Assembly: GCA_905215555.1 (NCBI GenBank)
Contig: CAJMQU010000065.1
Span: 1-22,916, forward strand
Source of the DNA: an uncultured bacterium
Lineage (GTDB): Bacteria; Bacteroidota; Bacteroidia; Bacteroidales; Bacteroidaceae
DNA length: 22,916 nucleotides
Direction: 5' to 3'
The position numbers and the translations under genes were made by a program. The notes beneath the pieces were generated by a model. It saw only the letters and a list, made by a program, of their open reading frames with translations. It was not told the DNA's origin and did no database searches. Shown here one piece after another: positions 5,286-14,540 of the stretch (positions are counted from its first letter, which is position 1; the number at the start of each line of letters is the position of its first letter).

Positions 5286-6716
5286 ATGATTACATTTACG
5301 CTCTGTCTGCTGGCATTGATAGCCGGCTATTTTCTTTACGGGCGTTTTGTTGAACGGATTTTTGGTCCGGACGACCGGAAAACGCCTGCCTTGACTAAGG
5401 CTGACGGGGTGGATTATATTCCCCTGCCGACCTGGAAGATTTTTATGATACAGTTTCTAAATATTGCCGGATTGGGACCTATTTTCGGCGCCATCATGGG
5501 AGCCAAGTTCGGAACGGCATCTTATCTGTGGATTGTGTTCGGCAGCATCTTTGCCGGTGCCGTGCACGATTACCTGGCGGGTATGCTCTCTCTGCGCAAC
5601 GGCGGCGAAAGTCTGCCGGAAATTATCGGCCGTTACCTGGGGATGACCACTAAACAAGTGATGCGTGGTTTCACAGTGCTGCTGATGATATTGGTGGGGG
5701 CTGTCTTCGTTGCCGGTCCTGCCGGACTGTTGGCAAAGCTGACGCCTGACTATATGGATGCCACTTTCTGGATCGTCGTAGTGTTTATCTACTATATTCT
5801 TGCCACTTTGCTGCCTGTCGATAAGATTATCGGCAAGATATATCCTCTTTTTGCCATCGCGTTGCTGTTTATGGCGATGGGCATATTAGTCATGCTTTAT
5901 GTGAAGCATCCCGTCTTGCCGGAAATCTGGGACGGCTTGCAAAATACGCATCCCGATGCTGCCGCACTCCCTATCTTTCCTATTATGTTTGTCAGCATCG
6001 CTTGTGGAGCCATCAGTGGTTTCCATGCTACGCAAAGTCCGCTGATGGCACGTTGTATGACGAGTGAGCGTCATGGCCGTCCTGTGTTCTATGGAGCTAT
6101 GATTACCGAGGGCATCGTTGCACTGATATGGGCTGCCGCTGCCACTTATTTCTTCCATGAAAATGGAATGGGTGAGAGCAATGCGGCGGTAGTGGTAGAT
6201 GCTATCACCAAAAACTGGCTCGGAACCGTGGGAGGTGTGCTTGCAATATTGGGTGTGATTGCAGCACCCATCACCAGCGGAGACACTGCTTTCCGCTCTG
6301 CCCGCCTCATTGTGGCAGACTTTTTGGGGATGGAACAAAAATCCATGCGTCGCCGTTTATATATATGTATTCCGATGTTTCTTGTCGCTATCGGTCTGCT
6401 GCTTTACAGCTTGCGCGACAAAGAGGGGTTTGACATGATTTGGCGTTACTTTGCATGGACCAATCAGACGTTATCCGTCTTTACGCTTTGGGCGATAACC
6501 GTTTATCTGGTACGTGAGAAGAAAAGATACTATTACTACGTAACCTATTTCCCGGCTGTATTTATGACGGCTGTTTGTACAACGTATATTTGTATAGCTC
6601 CCGAAGGATTCGGTATGAGACCCGGTTTAGCTTTGGCGATTGCCATATTTTCGGCCTCAGTGGCTGTAATTTGGTTCAACATCTGGTATTTTAAGACAAC
6701 TAAAAAACTTCGATAA
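5286..6716 (+). CDS. cstA: Carbon starvation protein CstA-family transporter (short form)
   Basis: A 476-residue polytopic inner-membrane protein with many hydrophobic helices. It carries the family signature near the N-terminus: PTWKIFMIQFLNIAGLGP followed by IFGAIMGA (residues about 48-73), then AGAVHDYLAGM (90-100) and the GGES loop (106-109). SGFHATQSPL and ITSGDTAFRSARLI are also family hallmarks. E. coli CstA and BtsT import pyruvate (CstA also peptides). This protein is much shorter than the roughly 700-residue E. coli forms, but no break is seen. It heads an operon: its TAA shares a base with the next ATG. The transported substrate in Bacteroides is inferred. Confidence 0.9.
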   Translation: MITFTLCLLALIAGYFLYGRFVERIFGPDDRKTPALTKADGVDYIPLPTWKIFMIQFLNIAGLGPIFGAIMGAKFGTASYLWIVFGSIFAGAVHDYLAGMLSLRNGGESLPEIIGRYLGMTTKQVMRGFTVLLMILVGAVFVAGPAGLLAKLTPDYMDATFWIVVVFIYYILATLLPVDKIIGKIYPLFAIALLFMAMGILVMLYVKHPVLPEIWDGLQNTHPDAAALPIFPIMFVSIACGAISGFHATQSPLMARCMTSERHGRPVFYGAMITEGIVALIWAAAATYFFHENGMGESNAAVVVDAITKNWLGTVGGVLAILGVIAAPITSGDTAFRSARLIVADFLGMEQKSMRRRLYICIPMFLVAIGLLLYSLRDKEGFDMIWRYFAWTNQTLSVFTLWAITVYLVREKKRYYYYVTYFPAVFMTAVCTTYICIAPEGFGMRPGLALAIAIFSASVAVIWFNIWYFKTTKKLR

Positions 6717-6955
6717 TGAAGAAATTCAAGAAATCTACAAGCATCACGATTGCTTTGCTTATTTATGTAAGTGCCACGGCTGCCTATTTTCTGCCGCGTA
6801 ACACAGTCATCAGCGATACGGAAAAGTACGTCACGGTCGGGGCGTCCTATGTTATCGTGTTGGTTCTTTGGCTGGTGTTGCGCAAGAAGGAAGAGTTGCA
6901 GCGGAAGCACCGTGAAGAAGATGAAAAGTATACTAACATCAAAAACGATAAGTAA
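6716..6955 (+). CDS. Small two-helix membrane protein in the cstA operon
   Basis: A 79-residue protein that I do not recognise as a named family. Two hydrophobic segments (about 9-25 and 38-56) are followed by a highly charged tail (RKKEELQRKHREEDEK), predicting a cytoplasmic C-terminus. Its ATG overlaps the cstA stop codon by one base (TAATG), indicating translational coupling. In E. coli, CstA and BtsT need small partner proteins (YbdD, YjiX). The present protein does not look like those, but position and size suggest an analogous accessory role. This is inference from context. Confidence 0.75.
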   Translation: MKKFKKSTSITIALLIYVSATAAYFLPRNTVISDTEKYVTVGASYVIVLVLWLVLRKKEELQRKHREEDEKYTNIKNDK

Positions 6956-6957
6956 CA

Positions 6958-7443
6958 ATGAAAAAATTAGCATTACTTGTATGTCTGCTCGTGGTCACAG
7001 TGGCTGCCCAGGCACAGTTTGAGAAAGGAAAATGGATTGTGAATCCTTCGATTTCGGGTCTAGGCCTGTCATACAATACGGGTACGGATAAAGCTTCTTT
7101 TGGGGTTGAGGCCAAAGGAGGTGCATTCTTGTTGGACAATGTGGCGCTGCTGATACACGCTGGTGCCAAATGGAATGAAAGAGGAGGGGATACGGACGTT
7201 TATACCCTTGGTGTGGGAGGCCGTTACTATTTCAATAAGGTAGGTGTATATCTGGGCGCTGACGTCAATGTAGACCGCTGGGACTGGGGCACGGACGATG
7301 ATACGAAGTTCTCTTTCGGAGTGGAAGCGGGCTATGCTTTCTTCTTGTCGAAGACGGTGACGCTTGAGCCTGCTGCGTATTGGAACGTAAACGGTGACCG
7401 TTCGGTATTCGGATTGAAAGTAGGCTTTGGATTCTATTTCTAA
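6958..7443 (+). CDS. Outer-membrane beta-barrel protein (OmpX/opacity-like)
   Basis: A 161-residue protein with a clear signal peptide (MKKLALLVCLLVVTVAAQAQ, cleavage likely after AQA). The mature part has alternating hydrophobic and polar strands, many Gly and aromatic residues (YTLGVGGRYYF, VGVYLGADVNVDRW, FSFGVEAGYAFF), and a C-terminal Phe, typical of an eight-stranded outer-membrane barrel. It starts 2 bp after the preceding gene and so belongs to the cstA operon. The exact role (structural or pore) is unknown. Confidence 0.8.
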   Translation: MKKLALLVCLLVVTVAAQAQFEKGKWIVNPSISGLGLSYNTGTDKASFGVEAKGGAFLLDNVALLIHAGAKWNERGGDTDVYTLGVGGRYYFNKVGVYLGADVNVDRWDWGTDDDTKFSFGVEAGYAFFLSKTVTLEPAAYWNVNGDRSVFGLKVGFGFYF

Positions 7444-7464
7444 AGCTGCTGTTATTGAGAGATA

Positions 7465-7507
7465 ATGACTAGTCCTAAATGGCCGTTACGGTCTGGGGAC
7501 TAGTCAT
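7465..7507. terminator. Large hairpin between convergent operons
   Basis: ATGACTAGTCC (7465-7475) and GGACTAGTCAT (7497-7507) form a perfect 11-bp stem; the 21-base loop holds a further CCG-TTA-CGG mini-stem. It lies 22 bp after the outer-membrane protein gene and 48 bp beyond the uvrA stop, suiting a bidirectional terminator. There is no long U-tract on either side. Confidence 0.65.
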
Positions 7508-7554
7508 ACTGCTGTATATTTCTTTCCTGTTCTAATCCGGGAAGTTGCTTATGC

Positions 7555-10329
7555 TTATTCGGATAACTTTTCTTGCAGGAACTTTCCCGTATAGCTTGCC
7601 GCACATTTTGCCACCTCTTCCGGTGTGCCTGCCGCTACAAGATATCCTCCCTTATCACCACCTTCCGGACCAAGATCTATTACATAGTCGGCACATTTGA
7701 TGACATCCATATTGTGCTCGATGATGACGATGGAGTGTCCGCGCAGTATCAGTGCATCGAATGCTTCCAGCAGTTTGCGTATGTCGTGGAAGTGCAATCC
7801 TGTGGTCGGTTCGTCAAAGATGAACAGGGTGGGATCGGCCTTTTCCTGACTAAGGTAGTAAGCCAGCTTCACACGCTGGTTTTCACCGCCGGAAAGGGTG
7901 GAAGAGGACTGTCCCAGTTTGATATATCCCAATCCTACATCTTGTAGCGGAGTAAGTTTCTTCACTATTTTCTTTTGACCGTGCTTGGTGAAGAACTCTA
8001 CAGCCTGGTTGACAGTCATTTCCAGCACATCATATATGTTGGCATCGTGGAACTTCACTTCCAGTGTATCGGCTTTGAAGCGTTTGCCGTGGCACGTCTC
8101 GCATTCCAGTACCAGGTCGGCCATGAACTGCATTTCTACGGTGATGGTTCCGTCGCCTTTACACTCTTCGCAACGCCCTCCCTCGCTGTTGAATGAAAAG
8201 TGGCCGGCGGTATACCCCATCTGTTTGGCAAGGGGCTGCTCTGCCCACAATTTCCGAATTTCATCGTAAGCCTTGATGTAAGTTACCGGATTCGACCGGC
8301 TGGATTTGCCGATGGGATTCTGGTCGACGAACTCCACATTCCGCAAGTTCTGAAGGTCGCCGCTGATAGAAACGAATTCACCCGGGCGTTCGCTGCATTC
8401 ATCCAGTTCACGTTTTAAGGCACGGAAGAAGATGTCGCGCACCAATGTGCTCTTTCCCGAACCGCTGACACCGGTGACCACGGTCATCACATTCAGCGGG
8501 AAACGTGCGTTCACTCCTTTCAGGTTGTTCTCACGCGCGCCGGTCAGTTCGATATAGTTGTTCCACGGGCGGCGGTGCTGCGGAACAGGTATTTCTTCCT
8601 CGCCCAGCAGATAACGTACAGTGTAACTCTCGCTGCCCGGTTGCAGGTCTTTCATGTCTCCCTGGTAGACTACTTGCCCGCCCAGGCGTCCGGCCTTCGG
8701 ACCAATATCTATGATGTAGTCCGCTGCACGGATAATCTCTTCATCATGTTCTACGATAACGACCGTATTGCCCAATTGCTGCAACTGGCGCAGCACATGG
8801 ATCAGTTTGTCGGTGTCGCGGCTGTGCAGACCGATACTCGGCTCGTCAAGAATATAGAGTGAACCCACCAGGCTGCTTCCCAGTGAAGTGGCAAGATTGA
8901 TGCGCTGGCTCTCGCCACCGGAAAGCGAATTGCTGAGGCGGTTCAGTGTCAGATATCCCAGGCCTACATCGAGCAGGAACTGGATGCGGCTGTTGATTTC
9001 CGTAAGGATGCGTCGGGCGACATCACTGTCATGCTTGTCCAGTTGCAGATTATCGAAGAAAACTTTCAGTTCTGTAATCGGTAAGTCTACAAGTTCGGAA
9101 ATATTGCGTCCGCCTACCCGTACGTAGCCGGCTTCGGGTTTCAGGCGTGTACCGTGACATTTGGGACAGAGCGTTTTACCACGATAGCGGGCCAGCATTA
9201 CACGATATTGTATCTTATACTGATTTTCTTGTACCATTTTGAAGAAAGCATGGATGCCCTGGAAGTAAGGAGTGCCTTCCCACAGCATCCGGCGTTGCTC
9301 GTCCGTCAGCTCGAAATAGGGAGTGAAGATCGGGAATCCGGCTTTCTCGGCACCACGTATCACCATGTCTTTCCATTCGCCCATCACCTCGCCGCGCCAA
9401 CACACCACGGCACCGTCGTAGACGGAAAGCGAGCGGTTGGGCACCACCAGATGCTCGTCAATGCCGATAACCCTGCCGAATCCTTCGCACTCCGGGCAAG
9501 CCCCGATGGGAGAGTTGAAAGAAAACATCTGGTCGTTGGGCTCTTCGAAAGTAATGCCGTCTGCCTCGAACTTCGTACTGAAACGGTATAGGCTGGTCGT
9601 TCCGTCGGGTTGGTAGAAACGCAGCAGGCAAGTCCCGTCTCCCTCATACATGGCTGTCTCGGCAGAGTCTGTCAGGCGGCTTATCGCATCTTTCTCTTTA
9701 GAGGCTACCATACGGTCTATCAGCAGAAACACCGTATCTTTCTCTTGGGGCTGGTATTCATCGATACGCACCATTTCTCCGTTCACTTCCAGACGGTTGA
9801 AGCCTTGCTTCATATCGATGTCCAGCTGCTGTTTCATCGTGCGGTCTTCACGCAGTAATATCGGAGTCAGTACGGTGTATCTTGTTCCTTCCGGATAGCC
9901 CAGCATGCAGTTTACGATGTCCTCTGTGGAATGTTTTTTTACCTCCTCTCCGCTGACCGGACTGAACGTCCGCCCAATGCGGGCATACAGCAAACGCAGG
10001 TATTCGTAGATTTCCGTAGATGTGCCGACCGTAGAGCGCGGGTTGCGGCTGCTTACCTTCTGCTCGATGGCGATGGCGGGCGGAATCCCCTTTATAAAGT
10101 CACATTCCGGTTTGCTCATGCGTCCCAGGAACTGACGGGCGTAGCTGCTCAGGCTTTCTACGTAACGGCGTTGCCCCTCGGCATACAAGGTGTCGAATGC
10201 CAGGGATGATTTGCCCGACCCGGATAGCCCGGTGATGACGACCAGTTTGTTACGGGGAATTTCTACGTCTATATTTTTCAAGTTGTTGACGCGTGCGCCT
10301 TTGATAAGTATGGAGTTGTTTTTTGTCAT
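7555..10329 (-). CDS. uvrA: Excinuclease ABC subunit A
   Basis: A 924-residue DNA-damage recognition ATPase of nucleotide excision repair. It has two ABC modules: Walker A at 34-42 (GLSGSGKSS) with signature LSGGESQ at 469-475, and Walker A at 620-628 (GVSGSGKST) with LSGGENQ at 812-818. LDEP (494-497) and FDEP (838-841) are the Walker B ends. C-x2-C pairs at 278/281, 388/391, 720/723 and 743/746 are visible; the last two make the DNA-binding zinc module. The first zinc module has lost its N-terminal Cys pair, where FEADGITFEEP replaces it. I chose MTKNN at 10329 over the ATG at 10383 because the -7 box lies between them and the family start fits. Bacteroides may have other uvrA copies, so the copy number is not decided here. 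Confidence 0.95.
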   Translation of the reverse strand: MTKNNSILIKGARVNNLKNIDVEIPRNKLVVITGLSGSGKSSLAFDTLYAEGQRRYVESLSSYARQFLGRMSKPECDFIKGIPPAIAIEQKVSSRNPRSTVGTSTEIYEYLRLLYARIGRTFSPVSGEEVKKHSTEDIVNCMLGYPEGTRYTVLTPILLREDRTMKQQLDIDMKQGFNRLEVNGEMVRIDEYQPQEKDTVFLLIDRMVASKEKDAISRLTDSAETAMYEGDGTCLLRFYQPDGTTSLYRFSTKFEADGITFEEPNDQMFSFNSPIGACPECEGFGRVIGIDEHLVVPNRSLSVYDGAVVCWRGEVMGEWKDMVIRGAEKAGFPIFTPYFELTDEQRRMLWEGTPYFQGIHAFFKMVQENQYKIQYRVMLARYRGKTLCPKCHGTRLKPEAGYVRVGGRNISELVDLPITELKVFFDNLQLDKHDSDVARRILTEINSRIQFLLDVGLGYLTLNRLSNSLSGGESQRINLATSLGSSLVGSLYILDEPSIGLHSRDTDKLIHVLRQLQQLGNTVVIVEHDEEIIRAADYIIDIGPKAGRLGGQVVYQGDMKDLQPGSESYTVRYLLGEEEIPVPQHRRPWNNYIELTGARENNLKGVNARFPLNVMTVVTGVSGSGKSTLVRDIFFRALKRELDECSERPGEFVSISGDLQNLRNVEFVDQNPIGKSSRSNPVTYIKAYDEIRKLWAEQPLAKQMGYTAGHFSFNSEGGRCEECKGDGTITVEMQFMADLVLECETCHGKRFKADTLEVKFHDANIYDVLEMTVNQAVEFFTKHGQKKIVKKLTPLQDVGLGYIKLGQSSSTLSGGENQRVKLAYYLSQEKADPTLFIFDEPTTGLHFHDIRKLLEAFDALILRGHSIVIIEHNMDVIKCADYVIDLGPEGGDKGGYLVAAGTPEEVAKCAASYTGKFLQEKLSE

Positions 10330-10360
10330 AATCAGAGTCACTAAAGTGAATTTCAAGCTA

Positions 10361-10368
10361 CAAAGATA
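10361..10368 (-). promoter_or_regulatory. Bacteroides-type -7 element for uvrA
   Basis: The minus strand reads TATCTTTG, an exact TAnnTTTG, ending 31 bp before the uvrA start at 10329. No TTTG was found at the correct -33 spacing. Confidence 0.5.
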
Positions 10369-10491
10369 ATCACTGTCGTTCAAATATGTATAATGATTGG
10401 CAGGTTAAGATTTGTTATACTTTTAAATACTTGCTGACATACAAGCTGGAAAAGCATTATTTTTAGACGATTTTTTAAAACAAATATCCTT

Positions 10492-12429
10492 ATGCGATAC
10501 CCCCGAATATGCTTTTATGCAATTTTGGTATGCTTGCTGTGCTGTATTGAGACTGTCACCGGACAAGAAACCATTGATTTGAAAGCGTTTGCTGACAGTG
10601 TACGGAAAGCTGCCGGTAAACCGGATTTTCTTCCCTTGGGTACACGCTTCCTGAAGTTGGCGAAAGAGCAGAAAGACACGACACGGATTGCCGATGCTTA
10701 TGCTTGCATTGCAAATCACTATTATGAGCTTGGCGATATTGACAGCCTGCGCCTGATCACCTACGAGTATATGGACTGGGCAGACCGCTGCCACCGTAAT
10801 GCCGATCGCTATCAGGCATGGAGGCAGCACATCCAGCGAATGACTGAGAAAGGTATGCAGGAAGAGGCGATGAGGGAAACCGAGTTGCTAAGCAAGGATG
10901 CCGAGAAACGGAATGATAAATATGGCATGGCATCCGGCGAGATGTGCATAGGTTATAATCACCGCATATTCGGCCAGAATGTAAAGCTCTGCCTGGAGTA
11001 TTATGATAGTGCCTTGAAACACTTCGAAGAAGGCAAATATTATCGTGATGCTTATGTTGTATCTCTTAACATTATTCAGACCTGTCTGGCACGTCAGTCT
11101 TATGCTGATGCTCTTCCTTACCTGGACCGCCTGGAACAATTGAAGAAAGCTACTGACAACAAAGACTATGGGATAGGACCGGCTTTGCATATGCGTTATT
11201 ATCAGTTCCGCGTAATCGGCGCTTTAGGAACAAAAAGCAGTGCGGCGGCAGCGGCTTATGCCAAACAGGCTGACACTTATTACCGTGAGCATAAGGAGGA
11301 CATTTCTCCGGAAAGTTGGTTTGGCTACAAGCTTATGTGCAGCCAGATACAGGGGAATATACGTACTGCCGTATCCTACATGGATTCGCTGATCGATTAT
11401 CAGAATTCGTTGGGAAACTATTATCCGGGCAATTATCGCCAGAAGGCTATTATGCTGGAACAAATCGGAAATTATAGGGAAGCCTGCCGTGTCTTTGCTG
11501 AATATTCCCAGATGAATGATTCTGTCCGTACGGCAGAAATGGATGAACAACTGAATAAATATACAGCCCAGTTTGAAGTAGACCGTCTGAAGATGGAGAA
11601 GCTGCAGCTGAGTGAGAAAATGAGCCGTGAACGCTTGGTCATTGTATCTATGGCAAGTTCTGTGATCTTGATATTGCTTTTGCTCGTCACTTATCTGTAT
11701 GTCCGTACTCTTTCCATGAACCGGAAACTGGATGTTGCCCATAGAGAAGTACAGAAAATGAGCCGTATTAAGAGTTCGTTCATCCAGCATGTCACCCATG
11801 AACTGCGTACGCCGCTCAATTCGGTAGTGGGATTTTCGGCCTTGCTTGCCGAAGAAGGCCTGGATGCCGAAGAGGCCCGCGAATATTCCGGGCAGGTGGA
11901 GAAGAACAGCGCTTATCTGCTGGGATTGATTGATAATATCATCGATATAGCCGATATGGACTCACAGACTGCCGATATACCTAAAGAGGCGGTTGATGTC
12001 AATGCCTGTTGCCTTGAGTGTATAGATGAGTTCGGTGGTAAGCAGAAGGAAGGAGTGGAACTGCAATGGGTTCCGGCACCCGAATTTCCTGTGATAGAGA
12101 CCGTGCGTACCTGGATGAAGCGTGTGCTCTCTATCTTGCTGGATAATGCTGTGAAGTTTACAGAAAAAGGCAGCATTCGTTTGCAGTGCGAGGAAGATAA
12201 AGCAAACGGCATTATACGTATCATCATCGAAGATACCGGTATCGGTATCGATCCTCAATATCAGGATGCCATTTTCGAACGGTTCTTCAAGATAGATACC
12301 TTCAAACCGGGCACAGGGCTGGGACTCTCCATTGCCCGCCAGGTGATGGAAATTGTGGACGGAAAAATTTATCTGGATACTTCTTATACCGATGGTGTCC
12401 GCATGGTCGTAGAATGGCCGGTGAACTGA
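10492..12429 (+). CDS. TPR-containing membrane sensor histidine kinase
   Basis: A 645-residue protein. An N-terminal signal peptide or anchor (1-24) leads into a helical periplasmic region of TPR-like repeats (about 30-345), a coiled segment, and a single membrane helix at about 382-404. Then come a HisKA domain with phospho-acceptor His436 (THELRTPLNSVVGF) and a HATPase domain with N-box Asn552 (LLDNAVKF), DTGIG (581-585) and GTGLGL (607-612). No receiver domain or response-regulator gene is in the window, so its output partner lies elsewhere. It is divergent from uvrA and 31 bp upstream of the second GHL10 glycosidase on the same strand, probably in one operon. The signal is unknown. Confidence 0.88.
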   Translation: MRYPRICFYAILVCLLCCIETVTGQETIDLKAFADSVRKAAGKPDFLPLGTRFLKLAKEQKDTTRIADAYACIANHYYELGDIDSLRLITYEYMDWADRCHRNADRYQAWRQHIQRMTEKGMQEEAMRETELLSKDAEKRNDKYGMASGEMCIGYNHRIFGQNVKLCLEYYDSALKHFEEGKYYRDAYVVSLNIIQTCLARQSYADALPYLDRLEQLKKATDNKDYGIGPALHMRYYQFRVIGALGTKSSAAAAAYAKQADTYYREHKEDISPESWFGYKLMCSQIQGNIRTAVSYMDSLIDYQNSLGNYYPGNYRQKAIMLEQIGNYREACRVFAEYSQMNDSVRTAEMDEQLNKYTAQFEVDRLKMEKLQLSEKMSRERLVIVSMASSVILILLLLVTYLYVRTLSMNRKLDVAHREVQKMSRIKSSFIQHVTHELRTPLNSVVGFSALLAEEGLDAEEAREYSGQVEKNSAYLLGLIDNIIDIADMDSQTADIPKEAVDVNACCLECIDEFGGKQKEGVELQWVPAPEFPVIETVRTWMKRVLSILLDNAVKFTEKGSIRLQCEEDKANGIIRIIIEDTGIGIDPQYQDAIFERFFKIDTFKPGTGLGLSIARQVMEIVDGKIYLDTSYTDGVRMVVEWPVN

Positions 12430-12460
12430 CTGAACAAACCCTTAACCAGATTTATAAAGA

Positions 12461-13966
12461 ATGAAAGTAAAAAGCCTTTTATGCGTATGTGCCCTGATTT
12501 TCTCTCTGACAGTGGCAGCGCAATTCCAACCGGAGAAATATCCGAAACGTGAATTTCGTGCAGCATGGATACAAGCCGTCAACGGACAGTTCCGTGGAGT
12601 TCCCACCGAAAAGTTGAAACAAACCCTGATAAACCAGTTGAATTCCCTGCAAGAGGCGGGCATTAATGCCATCATCTTTCAGGTGCGGCCTGAAGCCGAT
12701 GCCCTCTATGCCTCGCAGTTAGAGCCTTGGAGCCGTTTCCTGACCGGTGTGCAGGGGCAGGCGCCGGATCCTTACTGGGATCCTATGCAGTTTATGATCG
12801 AAGAGTGTCACAAGCGTGCTATGGAATTCCACGCCTGGATAAATCCCTATCGTGTGAAAACCTCACTGAAGAATCAGCTGGCTCCGAATCATGTCTACAA
12901 TATTCACCCCGAATGGTTTGTTACGTACGGTGATCAGATGTACTTTGATCCGGCATTGCCGGAAAGCCGCCGCCATATCTGTATGGTGATAACGGATATC
13001 TTGTCCCGATACGATGTGGATGCCATTCATATGGATGACTATTTCTATCCTTATCCTCAGAAAGGGGTGGATTTTCCGGACGATGCCAGCTTTGCCCGTT
13101 ATGGCGGTGGTTTCTCTAACAAGGCGGACTGGCGCCGCAGCAATGTCAATGTCCTCATCAAGAAGATACATGAGACTGTGCGCGGACTGAAGCCGTGGGT
13201 CAAATTCGGTGTTTCTCCTTTCGGCATCTACCGTAATGAGCGGACTGACCCATTGGGGAGCAAAACTAACGGCTTGCAGAATTACGACGATCTCTATGCT
13301 GATGTACTTCTTTGGGCTCGTGAAGGTTGGATAGATTATAATATTCCGCAGATATACTGGCAGATAGGACATCCGGCTGCCGACTATGAAACGTTGGTGA
13401 AGTGGTGGGCGAAGAATACGGAGAATCGTCCTTTGTTCATCGGACAGTCTGTGATGAATACGGTGCAGAATGCCGATCCGCAGAATCCTTCTATGAATCA
13501 GTTGCCCCGTAAGATGGCATTGCAGCGGGCTTACCAGACGATTGGCGGAAGTTGCCAATGGCCTGCCAGCGCTGTGGTGGAGAATGCCGGGAAATATCGT
13601 GATGCCCTGATTGCCGAGTATCACAAATATCCGGCTTTGCCGCCCGTATTCGAATTTATGGATAATGAGGCGCCCGCTAAAGTGCGTAAAGTGAAACCTG
13701 TGTGGACAGCCGACGGATATATCTTATTCTGGACAGAACCGAAGTATAAGGATGAAATGAACCGTGCCGTGCAATATGTAGTCTACCGTTTCGATGCTAA
13801 AGAGAAAGTGGATATCAGTAATCCTGCCCATATCGTAGCCATCACGCGTGATAACTTTTATAAGTTACCCTATGAGGATGGCAAGACTAAATACCGCTAT
13901 GTAGTGACGGCACTCGACCGACTGCATAACGAGTCGAAAACGGCAGCTAAGAAAGTGAAACTTTAA
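12461..13966 (+). CDS. Secreted GHL10/DUF187-family glycoside hydrolase (paralogue 2)
   Basis: A 501-residue exported enzyme with a signal peptide (MKVKSLLCVCALIFSLTVAA, cut before QFQPE). The GHL10 barrel spans about 30-390, beginning EFRAAWIQAVNGQF. EECHKRAMEFHAWINPY (114-130) and DAIHMDDYFYPYP (187-199, candidate acids Asp192/Asp193) align with paralogue 1's HFDYLRYP. A fibronectin type III-like region covers about 405-495. Relation to E. coli DigH suggests a carbohydrate such as denuded peptidoglycan as substrate, but this is not proven. It follows the sensor kinase by 31 bp without an obvious promoter, implying co-transcription. Its stop codon overlaps the stop of the convergent CHR gene by four bases. 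Confidence 0.88.
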   Translation: MKVKSLLCVCALIFSLTVAAQFQPEKYPKREFRAAWIQAVNGQFRGVPTEKLKQTLINQLNSLQEAGINAIIFQVRPEADALYASQLEPWSRFLTGVQGQAPDPYWDPMQFMIEECHKRAMEFHAWINPYRVKTSLKNQLAPNHVYNIHPEWFVTYGDQMYFDPALPESRRHICMVITDILSRYDVDAIHMDDYFYPYPQKGVDFPDDASFARYGGGFSNKADWRRSNVNVLIKKIHETVRGLKPWVKFGVSPFGIYRNERTDPLGSKTNGLQNYDDLYADVLLWAREGWIDYNIPQIYWQIGHPAADYETLVKWWAKNTENRPLFIGQSVMNTVQNADPQNPSMNQLPRKMALQRAYQTIGGSCQWPASAVVENAGKYRDALIAEYHKYPALPPVFEFMDNEAPAKVRKVKPVWTADGYILFWTEPKYKDEMNRAVQYVVYRFDAKEKVDISNPAHIVAITRDNFYKLPYEDGKTKYRYVVTALDRLHNESKTAAKKVKL

Positions 13967-14517
13967 TACAATATCAGTCCTGCTATTCCGCAGGCCACAA
14001 TCATCAATATCGGGTTGACTTTATACTTCCTGGTGCCTATAAAGGCTACCAGGAAGATAATGCAACTCATAATAAACGAGTACATATCTTCTTTAGGCGA
14101 ACTGAAGTTCTCCGTATTCATCAGTACCAGTGCCGCTGAAGCCAAAAGCCCCACTACTGCCGGACGCAATCCGCTGAATACCGCCTCTATTGCAGGATGC
14201 TTCTGGTATTTCAGGAAGAATTTACTGATGGCTAACATCAATATGAACGAGGGAAGTACTACGGCAAACGTAGCTATCATAGATCCCCATACACTTCCCG
14301 TAGCCGTGAAACCCACATACGTTGCCGAATTGATTCCGATAGGTCCCGGTGTCATCTGGCTGATGGCCACGATATCCGTAAATTCCTGCGGTGAGAGCCA
14401 TCCGTAACGGGTGACTACTTCACCTTGTATCATTGAGAGCATGGCATATCCGCCACCGAACCCAAACAGTCCGATCTTGAAGAACGTATAGAATAATTGT
14501 AAATAAAGCATGGACAA
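13963..14517 (-). CDS. Short-chain CHR (chromate-type) transporter subunit, downstream partner
   Basis: A 184-residue inner-membrane protein of the CHR family (PF02417 type). FFKIGLFGFGGGYAML near the N-terminus and DIVAISQMTPGPIGINSATY are the family signatures; about five to six hydrophobic helices follow. Half-size CHR proteins occur as adjacent pairs that work together, as in B. subtilis ywrA/ywrB. Chromate is the named substrate of the family; the natural anion here is unknown. It starts 23 bp after its partner, in an AT-rich gap, and its end overlaps the convergent glycosidase gene by four bases. Confidence 0.88.
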   Translation of the reverse strand: MSMLYLQLFYTFFKIGLFGFGGGYAMLSMIQGEVVTRYGWLSPQEFTDIVAISQMTPGPIGINSATYVGFTATGSVWGSMIATFAVVLPSFILMLAISKFFLKYQKHPAIEAVFSGLRPAVVGLLASAALVLMNTENFSSPKEDMYSFIMSCIIFLVAFIGTRKYKVNPILMIVACGIAGLILY

Positions 14518-14540
14518 TTTTTTTATTATTAATTATTAAT

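Noticed and set aside
5084..5287. N-terminal extension of the GHL10 protein to 5287
   Set aside because: It would place 68 residues, including the nested inverted repeats, before a clear signal peptide.
10330..10383. Upstream start of UvrA at 10383
   Set aside because: A consensus -7 element (10361-10368) lies inside that extension and the family start fits MTKNN at 10329.
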